From Pseudoalteromonas spongiae UST010723-006 (GTDB lineage: Bacteria; Pseudomonadota; Gammaproteobacteria; Enterobacterales; Alteromonadaceae), in the NCBI RefSeq assembly GCF_000238255.3, contig NZ_CP011039.1, forward strand, positions 1,103,001-1,167,000: a stretch of 64,000 bases of DNA. Reading direction: 5' to 3'. The notes below the pieces were generated by a model. The model searched no databases and had not been told where the DNA came from. It worked only from the letters and a program-made list of their open reading frames with translations. The translations under genes were made by a program, and so were the position numbers. Within the stretch, counting starts at the first letter, position 1; the number at the start of each line of letters is the position of its first letter. Positions 18,052 through 25,100 of the stretch are shown one piece after another.

Positions 18052-18113
18052 AGTTTGCCTTTAAATTATGTAGAATGAAGTTATTAACATAACAAAATTT
18101 GTGATTTGGCGAT

Positions 18114-18830
18114 ATGGCTCACAGGCAAATAGTACTGGATACTGAAACAACGGGTATCGACCCTAAGCAAGGGCACCGCATTATTGAAATCGGCTGTGTT
18201 GAATTAGTAAACCGTAGGCTCACCGGAAATAACTTTCACGTTTACATTGATCCAGAGCGAGATATTGAAGACGAGGCGATCTTTGTACACGGTATTACAC
18301 GCGACTTTCTTGCGGGCAAACCTAAGTTTCGCGATGTCGCGGCAGAGTTTTTAGATTATATCAAAGGCGGTGAGCTGGTCATTCATAATGCAGCGTTCGA
18401 CGTTGGCTTTATGGATCATGAATTTGCGCTGCTTAGACAAAATTACCCCAAAACCCACGACGTTTGCCAAGTACTTGATACCCTTGCGATGGCGCGTGAT
18501 TTACACCCGGGGCAAAAAAATAACCTCGACGCCTTATGTCGCCGCTACGATATAGATAACTCAAAACGTACACTGCACGGCGCTTTACTCGATTCAGAGA
18601 TATTGGCTGATGTGTATTTAGGCATGACGGGTGGTCAAGTAAGCCTTAACCTTGCCAATAAAGAAGGGCAAAGTGGTGATAACAGTAAAGGTATTCGCCG
18701 ACTTTCGCCAGATAGACCTCGACTAAACGTCGTATTTGCCGATAACGAAGAACAAGCGGCACACTTAGAGCGCTTAAATTTAGTTAATGATAAAGGTGGC
18801 CACTGCCTTTGGCTTACTGAGGACGCATAA
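18114..18830 (+). CDS. dnaQ: DNA polymerase III epsilon subunit (3'-5' proofreading exonuclease)
   Basis: Proofreading subunit of the replicative polymerase core. The 238-residue product has exonuclease motif I LDTETTG (Asp9, Glu11), motif II around VIHNAAFDVGFMDHE, and motif III HGALLDSEILADVY with the catalytic His-Asp. The C-terminal region, which binds the alpha subunit, is present. It overlaps the next gene by 1 nt (TAATG), so they are probably cotranscribed. Confidence 0.97.
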   Translation: MAHRQIVLDTETTGIDPKQGHRIIEIGCVELVNRRLTGNNFHVYIDPERDIEDEAIFVHGITRDFLAGKPKFRDVAAEFLDYIKGGELVIHNAAFDVGFMDHEFALLRQNYPKTHDVCQVLDTLAMARDLHPGQKNNLDALCRRYDIDNSKRTLHGALLDSEILADVYLGMTGGQVSLNLANKEGQSGDNSKGIRRLSPDRPRLNVVFADNEEQAAHLERLNLVNDKGGHCLWLTEDA

Positions 18831-20170
18831 TGAAAAAATGGTTGTTAGGGTTTTTTAGTTTATTTTTGATTTCGAATAGCTTTGCGCAGCAGACTGAATT
18901 AGACGTAATTCAACGCAATAGCGAACAAAATGAACTTAAGATTTTCGACAACCGTTTTCGCATCGACTATCAAGTTGATGAAATCACGTTACTCTTCTTT
19001 CGACAAAAAGGTACACCAGCAGTCATTCTTGTCAGACCCGATGGTAGTAAAATTTATGCGACTACCTCGCTGGGTGATATGAATATTGAATGGTTTGATG
19101 ACGAAACCTACGACATTATAAAAATTAAAAAGCCAATGCCAGGTCCATGGCAAGCCATCGGAAAAATCCTACCCGACAGTAAATTAATGATCTTAAGTGA
19201 TATTGAATTACATGTAGATCCGCTGCCACCACTATTATTTAAAGGCGAAACCATTAAAGTAACGGGTCGCTTAACAAATGGCGGCAAACCTATTGAAGAA
19301 GGGTTGTTTCGTGATTTAGTGACGTTAAATGTCGATTTTGTTAGCACGAACAATAAGGATTACCTTAATTTTGGCGCAAAGCCGGTGCCTATTGCAGAAC
19401 TATTGGATGATGGCAAAGGCTATGATGAAAGACCGGGCGATGGTGTATTTACCGGTGAGTTTGCGCTTAATTTTGCCTCTGGTGAATGGCAGCCTGAATA
19501 CGAAGTACGAACGCCAATATTAAGACGCAGTTTGGTAAAAGATCCCATTATTATCGAAAACGCTCCTATTACCTTTGAATTTAGCGAAGCGGGTGAGGGC
19601 GAAGAGCACCATCAGCTTACGCTTAATGTGAATACCGAAAAAGTACAGCCCGAATCACTCATTTATCAAGGTACAATTTATTACCCTAATGGCGAGACGC
19701 AAGCCTTTAATCTTGAGACGCAAGATAAAGCGGTACGAGAATTAAAGCTCGTTAATTATGACTGGGGTGTTTATGAAGTCGAACTTACCTTATTTGGTAG
19801 CAATATAAATGGGCGTGAATTTGTTGCTAAAATCGATAAGCAAGAGTTTGAAATTGATAAACCGATTGAAGCTGTACCAGAACAACCTGCACCCATTTTA
19901 CCGGAAATAAACCAAGAACCGGAACTGCCACCAGAGCCAGAACTCGATGTTGAGCAAATTATCATCTGGGCTGTGGTGGGTAATGTGCTTATTATCTTAA
20001 TTGGCTTTATTGTGATCCGTGTATTTATTCAGAAAAAACCGTTATTAGGTGGCTTGATGAGTAAATTGAAGAAAAACAAAAAAGATCAAGAAGAACAAAA
20101 AGTAGCGGGTTCTGAGCAGAAATCAGACAGTTCAGATGAAATTTTGAACCTTTCGTTGCCAGATGAGTAA
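18830..20170 (+). CDS. TIGR03503-family exported, membrane-anchored protein of unknown function
   Basis: A 446-residue protein with an N-terminal signal peptide (about 1-19, ending SFAQ). A large beta-rich extracytoplasmic part includes two Ig-like stretches, such as FKGETIKVTGRLTNGGKPIE. A proline/glutamate-rich linker (about 345-375) leads to one membrane helix (about 382-403) and a lysine-rich cytoplasmic tail. This is the layout of the TIGR03503 family, which is largely confined to Vibrio and Alteromonadales and lies next to dnaQ. No function is known. It is coupled to dnaQ by a 1-nt overlap. Confidence 0.75.
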   Translation: MKKWLLGFFSLFLISNSFAQQTELDVIQRNSEQNELKIFDNRFRIDYQVDEITLLFFRQKGTPAVILVRPDGSKIYATTSLGDMNIEWFDDETYDIIKIKKPMPGPWQAIGKILPDSKLMILSDIELHVDPLPPLLFKGETIKVTGRLTNGGKPIEEGLFRDLVTLNVDFVSTNNKDYLNFGAKPVPIAELLDDGKGYDERPGDGVFTGEFALNFASGEWQPEYEVRTPILRRSLVKDPIIIENAPITFEFSEAGEGEEHHQLTLNVNTEKVQPESLIYQGTIYYPNGETQAFNLETQDKAVRELKLVNYDWGVYEVELTLFGSNINGREFVAKIDKQEFEIDKPIEAVPEQPAPILPEINQEPELPPEPELDVEQIIIWAVVGNVLIILIGFIVIRVFIQKKPLLGGLMSKLKKNKKDQEEQKVAGSEQKSDSSDEILNLSLPDE

Positions 20171-20197
20171 AAAAGCGAGAAAAAAGCAAAAAAACTA

Positions 20198-20226
20198 TTG
20201 ACTCTTAAAGGGGTGATTCGTATTAT
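20198..20226 (+). promoter_or_regulatory. strong sigma70 promoter of the tRNA-Asp array, with UP-like A-tracts and GC-rich discriminator
   Basis: -35 TTGACT and -10 TATTAT are separated by exactly 17 bp. Phased A-tracts at about 20169-20195 resemble an UP element. The bases after the -10 (CACGCCGC) form a GC-rich discriminator, the hallmark of stringently controlled stable-RNA promoters. The first tRNA begins 68 nt after the -10. Confidence 0.8.
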
Positions 20227-20293
20227 TCACGCCGCTGTCAAGGAGCACTGAGAGTCAAATCAAAAGTGAGTCATGACAGGTTTGAAATGACGC

Positions 20294-20370
20294 GGAGTGG
20301 TAGTTCAGTTGGTTAGAATACCGGCCTGTCACGCCGGGGGTCGCGGGTTCGAGTCCCGTCCACTCCGCCA
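20294..20370 (+). tRNA. tRNA-Asp (GUC), copy 1 of 6
   Basis: A 77-nt gene with CCA encoded, acceptor GGAGTGG/CCACTCC and anticodon GTC in loop CTGTCAC. Close to E. coli tRNA-Asp. Flanked by the complementary arms TTTGAAAT (20281-20288) and ATTTCAAA (20374-20381). Confidence 0.97.
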
Positions 20371-20393
20371 ATTATTTCAAACGTTACTCTTTA

Positions 20394-20470
20394 GGAGTGG
20401 TAGTTCAGTTGGTTAGAATACCGGCCTGTCACGCCGGGGGTCGCGGGTTCGAGTCCCGTCCACTCCGCCA
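20394..20470 (+). tRNA. tRNA-Asp (GUC), copy 2 of 6
   Basis: Identical in sequence to copy 1. Flanked by its own perfect 9-nt complementary arms TACTCTTTA (20385-20393) and TAAAGAGTA (20477-20485). It lacks the GC dinucleotide that precedes most other copies. Confidence 0.97.
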
Positions 20471-20501
20471 TTAATTTAAAGAGTAGCCATTATTCCTTCG
20501 C

Positions 20502-20578
20502 GGAGTGGTAGTTCAGTTGGTTAGAATACCGGCCTGTCACGCCGGGGGTCGCGGGTTCGAGTCCCGTCCACTCCGCCA
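20502..20578 (+). tRNA. tRNA-Asp (GUC), copy 3 of 6
   Basis: Identical to copy 1. Flanked by complementary arms TATTCCT (20491-20497) and AGGAATA (20581-20587). Confidence 0.97.
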
Positions 20579-20613
20579 TTAGGAATAAAACAATTTAAAA
20601 TGATATACGCTGC

Positions 20614-20690
20614 GGAGTGGTAGTTCAGTTGGTTAGAATACCGGCCTGTCACGCCGGGGGTCGCGGGTTCGAGTCCCGTCCACTCCGCCA
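20614..20690 (+). tRNA. tRNA-Asp (GUC), copy 4 of 6
   Basis: Identical to copy 1. Flanked by complementary arms AAATGATATA (20598-20607) and TATATCATTT (20694-20703). Confidence 0.97.
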
Positions 20691-20718
20691 TCTTATATCA
20701 TTTAAAAATTTGCTCAGC

Positions 20719-20795
20719 GGAGTGGTAGTTCAGTTGGTTAGAATACCGGCCTGTCACGCCGGGGGTCGCGGGTTCGAGTCCCGTCCACTCCGCCA
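20719..20795 (+). tRNA. tRNA-Asp (GUC), copy 5 of 6
   Basis: Identical to copy 1. Flanked by perfect complementary arms AAATTTGCT (20706-20714) and AGCAAATTT (20798-20806). Confidence 0.97.
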
Positions 20796-20817
20796 TTAGC
20801 AAATTTCTCCCCGATGC

Positions 20818-20894
20818 GGAGTGGTAGTTCAGTTGGTTAGAATACCGGCCTGTCACGCCGGGGGTCGCGGGTTCGAGTCCCGTCCACTCCGCCA
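20818..20894 (+). tRNA. tRNA-Asp (GUC), copy 6 of 6
   Basis: Identical to copy 1. It is the last of the array and the only one without clear complementary flanks. No convincing intrinsic terminator is visible in the AT-rich 284 nt that follow. Confidence 0.97.
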
Positions 20895-21178
20895 TTTTAT
20901 ATTCCCCTAATAAATTTTCATTATAAGCTTTACGCTTTGCTCCTGATTTTCTTTATCTAAGTCAAAAACCTATTTCACCATTAATACTCTTAGTAATTTC
21001 ACTCTGTAAGTTCTAGCTTTTCCATTATCACTTTTATTTTTTAGCCCTATTATCAACACCGTGTGTGAGATAAATTTATTATTGCCCTAACTTATAACGC
21101 ACTATTTTTTGTGATTAATTAATCCAATATTCAGTTTTCCACGTTTACGCTATGGCAAAATTTTTTGGAAAGAAAGTA

Positions 21179-21445
21179 ATGAAAAAGGTTTTTATATCAG
21201 GGGCAATTGTTGTCGGGTTGATGGCAGCAATGTGGCCTTGGGGATTTGCTGTCGGCTACCAAGTGAAAGAACGTGAGCTATGCCAAAAGGTAAAAGGCAA
21301 TGATGCACTTTTTAAGTATACCGCTGGTGGTATTATGCGAGGTGAAAATGCAGAGGGCACGCTGCGCACGAGTTTGTATGTCGATGGTTTGAAAAAAGGT
21401 ATGCTGTTTAGTTTAAAACAGTGCTTCGGCAACGAAAAAAACTGA
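21179..21445 (+). CDS. small exported or membrane-anchored protein, unknown function
   Basis: An 88-residue protein. Residues about 3-25 form a hydrophobic signal or anchor segment (MKKVFISGAIVVGLMAAMWP). Two cysteines follow, in ERELCQKV and SLKQCFG. The ATG at 21179 was chosen because GGAAAG lies 6 nt upstream; an in-frame ATG at 21152 has no ribosome site. I do not recognise the family. It is convergent with the pilin gene and shares a palindromic terminator with it. Confidence 0.6.
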   Translation: MKKVFISGAIVVGLMAAMWPWGFAVGYQVKERELCQKVKGNDALFKYTAGGIMRGENAEGTLRTSLYVDGLKKGMLFSLKQCFGNEKN

Positions 21446-21457
21446 CTTTCTTACTGT

Positions 21458-21478
21458 AAGCCAACAAATTGTTGGCTT
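21458..21478. terminator. bidirectional hairpin between convergent genes
   Basis: A near-perfect palindrome AAGCCAACA-AAT-TGTTGGCTT directly abuts the pilin stop codon and follows the small gene by 12 nt. Its flanking T-run is short, so termination strength is uncertain. Confidence 0.65.
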
Positions 21479-22006
21479 CTAACATCCAGTTGTGACAACC
21501 CCTGTGTTTGGCGTTGTGCCATCTTCTTGGTTGTAATAAAAAGCATAGCATTCGTCACTAAGACGTAATCCTTGTGGCCAAATTAAAATAAGCCCTTGTG
21601 CACCGTTTGTAGCAAGAGGAAAGCCAGGTGCAGTTTGTTGCCTACCCACGCCGCATAAACTATTTGCCGTGCATACAGCGCTTGCGGATGTAAAGGGAAT
21701 TTCTTTGCCAATATTTAAAATGTAACGCCAAGCGCCATTCCAGTAGCCTTCAACATAGCCGTTATAGACCAGTACACTAATGCCAAGCTCATCGAGCTGA
21801 ACATTCCCATTTTTAACATCTTGTACTAACGCTTTCGCGCGAACTTGCTCTGCGGTGGCTTTCATTGAAGCTGCTGTTGCTTCTAACACACTAATGCGTG
21901 ACGCTTGCTGCAAGTTTAAGAATTTAGGTGCTGCAACGACTGCAAGTAGGCCTAAAATAACAATCACAATGATCAGTTCAATAAGTGTAAAGCCATGGTT
22001 TTTCAT
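21479..22006 (-). CDS. type IV prepilin-like protein (MSHA-type)
   Basis: A 175-residue prepilin with leader MKNHG, a cleavage site before FTLIELIIVIVILGLLAVVA, and then APKFLNLQ, typical of MshA-like pilins. Four cysteines in the C-terminal half (around TANSLCGVG, SDECYAF and the terminal cysteine) could form the pilin disulfides. After processing it would be assembled by a type IV or MSHA pilus machine, but no assembly gene lies nearby. It is therefore an orphan pilin or minor pilin. Its stop overlaps the terminator palindrome. Confidence 0.85.
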   Translation of the reverse strand: MKNHGFTLIELIIVIVILGLLAVVAAPKFLNLQQASRISVLEATAASMKATAEQVRAKALVQDVKNGNVQLDELGISVLVYNGYVEGYWNGAWRYILNIGKEIPFTSASAVCTANSLCGVGRQQTAPGFPLATNGAQGLILIWPQGLRLSDECYAFYYNQEDGTTPNTGVVTTGC

Positions 22007-22140
22007 TGGTGTATTGCCCCTGATTACTGCGATATTTGCTGGTAGTTTATAGTATAGCCAATCATAAGTCTTTGACTATAAGTGCATAAATAAGCAAAAT
22101 GTGCACACCAAAACGCATTCAAGATGAAAGGGAAGGTCGT

Positions 22141-22731
22141 TTGTTTCAAATACGCAGTTTAACCAAACTTTATTTTGATAAAGTTGTGTTTTCAGATTAT
22201 ACCTGCCAATTTACTTCTCAGCGTGTCTTAATTACCGGACCAAATGGCCTTGGTAAATCAACCCTATTAGCCATGCTTGCAGGGTTGGAATCATTTCAAC
22301 AAGGCGAGATTTTACTGCAACAGCAAAGCGCCAATGCCCGTTTTTTACAAACGAATGTCGCTTTAGCGAGTGATAAAATTATCTTTCCAGAGTTTTTAAC
22401 GGCTAAACAAGTATTAGATTTAACGCTTATGCATCAAGAGTGTGACAATCTTGAAAGCTTGGTTAAGCGCTTTGGCTTTAATGACTTTTTACACACTAAA
22501 GTGATTAACCTTTCAAGTGGTAACCTTAAAAAGCTTCAACTGATAAATGCGTTTATGCGTAAAGCCTCGGTGTTGCTATTGGATGAGCCCACTGCGGCAC
22601 TTGAGCACAAAAGTGTGCCTGTGCTGCTAGCGTGTATTGACAAGTTTCAAGGCCAAGTTATTTTAACAAGTCATGAGCCTGAGCCATTTTTACAATCTGG
22701 ATTTGAAGTACAGGCGTTGATAAGTGCGTAA
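22141..22731 (+). CDS. ABC transporter ATP-binding protein
   Basis: A 196-residue ATPase from the TTG at 22141. It has Walker A GPNGLGKST, a degenerate signature LSSGNLKKLQL in place of LSGGQ, Walker B VLLLDEP and switch histidine in LTSHE. The in-frame ATG at 22099 adds 14 residues before MFQIRSLTKLYFDK but has no ribosome site, whereas GGAAGG precedes the TTG by 4 nt; the extended start remains possible. It overlaps the next gene, a membrane protein, by 8 nt, so the pair is probably a complete small ABC system. The substrate is unknown. Confidence 0.83.
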   Translation: MFQIRSLTKLYFDKVVFSDYTCQFTSQRVLITGPNGLGKSTLLAMLAGLESFQQGEILLQQQSANARFLQTNVALASDKIIFPEFLTAKQVLDLTLMHQECDNLESLVKRFGFNDFLHTKVINLSSGNLKKLQLINAFMRKASVLLLDEPTAALEHKSVPVLLACIDKFQGQVILTSHEPEPFLQSGFEVQALISA

Positions 22732-23800
22732 TTTTTCATTTTTCGAATATCGCATTGCGGCTTTTCATCATTACATTGCTGAACAATTGGGTCAATTAAA
22801 GCAATTAGGCGTTATTTTAGCGCTATTTATGTATACCGCTTTTCCTGCACTTATTCTGCTCATTTACCTTGCGCTTGGCAAAGTTATGACGCAAGACCCA
22901 ACATTAAGTATTTTATTATCGGTTGCATTAATCGTTATGCAAAGTGAACTCAGTGTCGCATTGAGTAAAGGTGCGCTTGATGTAAAACACCGCCTTTATC
23001 AACGCTCATTTGCCAGCAAAGGAATGCGTGTGCTATGTGATTACACGTTAGCTTTAGCCGGTAATTTGGTATTTTTACTGAGTGTGCCTTTGTTGTTATC
23101 GTTAGACTTGAGCAAATGGCAACAAGGCCTTCATTTTGTATTGTTTTGCATTTGTGTGCTCGGCAGTGGATTTGTTGCCACCCTCAAACCTACACGAATA
23201 AAGTTATATGTAATTACGGTCATTCTGTTGCCAGTGCTATTTGATTTAAGCTTGCTTTCGTTGTTAACCAGTTATATTGCACTGTTGGTTGGCGTTGCGT
23301 TTTGGCCAAATAGCTTAGCTTTCAAACGGCTGACGAAGTTTAACCTCGGTTTTTGGGTTCGCTATCATAGCCATGCTTTTGCCGAAATTTGGTGGCGTGT
23401 ATTAATGTTACTTGCCTTATGGGTGTGTGCAAATGTACTTAATTTACAACGGCCAGATTTAGGCTTTTTTGTTCATTGTTTTATATCGCCGTTTATCGTT
23501 TATATTGCTTCAAGTCAGCAACTTAATCAAAACGAATGCGTATTGCAGTACAAATTGTGGTTAAACAGTTTACGCAATGCAAATACGTTGGTTTATGGCC
23601 AATATGTTGTGCCTATGAGCTTGGCAGTGGTTGGCTTAATGAGCTTGCAATTGATTGTAGTGAGTTTACAAAGCTTAATTATTTTTGCCGTCGCTGGGGC
23701 GTTAACAATTTCGGTTGCTAAGTATAAACCAAGCCATTATGCCCTTGGTTGGTTTGTTATTAATGGCTTAATGATAACGATTAACTATTGGGTGTATTAA
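22724..23800 (+). CDS. putative ABC transporter permease, polytopic membrane protein
   Basis: A 358-residue protein with about 8-10 hydrophobic segments, for example ALFMYTAFPALILLIYLAL and LVFLLSVPLLLSL. It starts at GTG 22724, overlapping the ATPase gene by 8 nt. No conserved substrate-binding motif is recognised. The translational coupling is the evidence for a permease role; sequence alone shows only a membrane protein. The 49 nt to the next, convergent gene contains no clear terminator. Confidence 0.6.
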   Translation: MRNFSFFEYRIAAFHHYIAEQLGQLKQLGVILALFMYTAFPALILLIYLALGKVMTQDPTLSILLSVALIVMQSELSVALSKGALDVKHRLYQRSFASKGMRVLCDYTLALAGNLVFLLSVPLLLSLDLSKWQQGLHFVLFCICVLGSGFVATLKPTRIKLYVITVILLPVLFDLSLLSLLTSYIALLVGVAFWPNSLAFKRLTKFNLGFWVRYHSHAFAEIWWRVLMLLALWVCANVLNLQRPDLGFFVHCFISPFIVYIASSQQLNQNECVLQYKLWLNSLRNANTLVYGQYVVPMSLAVVGLMSLQLIVVSLQSLIIFAVAGALTISVAKYKPSHYALGWFVINGLMITINYWVY

Positions 23801-23849
23801 GAGCTTTCGTCACACAAGCATAAGATTTTGAAATGGAAGCTAGATTCAA

Positions 23850-25025
23850 TCACCAGTTAATTTCACAAGGATCTAAGTGTGGTTGATTACTAAGCGCTAT
23901 TGCTTGGTGGATAATATAGGTATTTGTTTCGACTTCACTGCTATTTTTTAAATGTTCAAAATAGGCAAGAGCTTGTTGTTTATTTCGTAATACTAGTTGT
24001 GAAGCTTTGGCTCCTTGCTGAAGCTGTAAATTAAACTCTTGCGACTTTTCTTTTAAAAAACTAAGTGCATTTTCATCACCTAATTTTTCATAGATATTTC
24101 TTTGCAAACCGATGCCAATTGCAGCAGAAATAAGTGTACTTTGGCTTTGCTCAAGTTGTTTACCTAGATTAATACAGGCATCAATTAATTTTATGTCGTT
24201 TGACTGTGCATCCTGACAAATTTTATTAATCACCTGAAAACTAGGAAGGGGGAATGCTGAAGAAATAGATATAGCTAGCATAGGAGAGTAATCAGTATTA
24301 ATTCCTAATTGATTAAGGGTTTCTTCAACTAAGGTAAAGCTTTCTGACCAATATTCTGTGTAAGTTGGTGCGTTAGCTGCATTTATGAATGCATCAATTG
24401 TGTCTTCAGGCGAAGTTTCATTGTGAATTAGATTCGCGTATGCAAGCCAGCTCGCACCATTATGTCTGTCAGTATAAAGTGCGTTCGTAATAAGTTTTTC
24501 ATCACATTTTTGTTTTTTGCACGCAACTAACACGTGATAAGCAATCAGTTTGTTATCGGGAAAATCTTGAAATAAAGAAAGTAACGAACTGATTAAATCT
24601 GAATTCATAGCTAAAGAATAGAGCGCTTCAGTGGTTTTACTTTCTAATGTGACAGCATTATCTTTAAGAAACTTGCTGAAATAATTTTCATCGAAGATAT
24701 TAACCTCTGACTTGTGCTTTGTTGCAAAATAACTATAGATATCGAAGTTAGGCTCTTTGTCACATGTGGCAATCTTATGATCTTTTGTATGAGATTCTGT
24801 TTTAGCTTCAGTGTGGGAACTTATTAATTCTTTCTTGGGTAATTGGGAAACATTCTGATCATTATTTTGAAAGAATCTATTTTCAGTGTTTGTTTTACTT
24901 TTCGACACTATCTGTATTGAAGATTCGGGTTGCGCTAGGTTAGCGCCAAATAAAATATAAAAAATACATAAAGCTAAAACAGAAGCTATTATGAATACAA
25001 TTTTTTTCACTCTGATTCCTTTCAT
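23850..25025 (-). CDS. membrane-anchored protein of unknown function
   Basis: A 391-residue protein with one N-terminal hydrophobic segment (about 8-28, KIVFIIASVLALCIFYILFG). A polar lysine/threonine-rich linker follows, then a helical domain rich in alanine, leucine and glutamine with several cysteines. The helical part could be a TPR-like solenoid, but no clear repeat motif was found. An internal GTG at 25010 (MKKIVFII) has a better ribosome site (AAAGGA) than the ATG at 25025; the longer form is given. It is low in GC compared with the flanking fadE. Downstream of fadE on the same strand, but the fadE terminator separates them. Confidence 0.6.
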   Translation of the reverse strand: MKGIRVKKIVFIIASVLALCIFYILFGANLAQPESSIQIVSKSKTNTENRFFQNNDQNVSQLPKKELISSHTEAKTESHTKDHKIATCDKEPNFDIYSYFATKHKSEVNIFDENYFSKFLKDNAVTLESKTTEALYSLAMNSDLISSLLSLFQDFPDNKLIAYHVLVACKKQKCDEKLITNALYTDRHNGASWLAYANLIHNETSPEDTIDAFINAANAPTYTEYWSESFTLVEETLNQLGINTDYSPMLAISISSAFPLPSFQVINKICQDAQSNDIKLIDACINLGKQLEQSQSTLISAAIGIGLQRNIYEKLGDENALSFLKEKSQEFNLQLQQGAKASQLVLRNKQQALAYFEHLKNSSEVETNTYIIHQAIALSNQPHLDPCEINW

Positions 25026-25045
25026 TCTTATTTTCAGTAGGGCAT

Positions 25046-25074
25046 AAAAAAGCCAGCTAATGCTGGCTTTTTAT
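25046..25074 (-). terminator. Rho-independent terminator after fadE
   Basis: Stem AAAGCCAGC / GCTGGCTTT with a short loop and T-run on the minus strand, 27 nt past the fadE stop. Confidence 0.88.
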
Positions 25075-25100
25075 AACACAATCAAATTGTTAAGCAATGC

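Noticed and set aside
20294..20894. Regular repeats with unique spacers resembling a CRISPR array
   Set aside because: The 77-nt repeats fold as tRNA-Asp with CCA ends and the spacers are short and uneven; no cas genes are near. The same applies to 51207-51715.
20617..20895. Open frames on both strands of 60-65 codons inside the tRNA-Asp array
   Set aside because: They run through identical tRNA genes and repeat the same translated sequence; they are artefacts of tRNA repetition.
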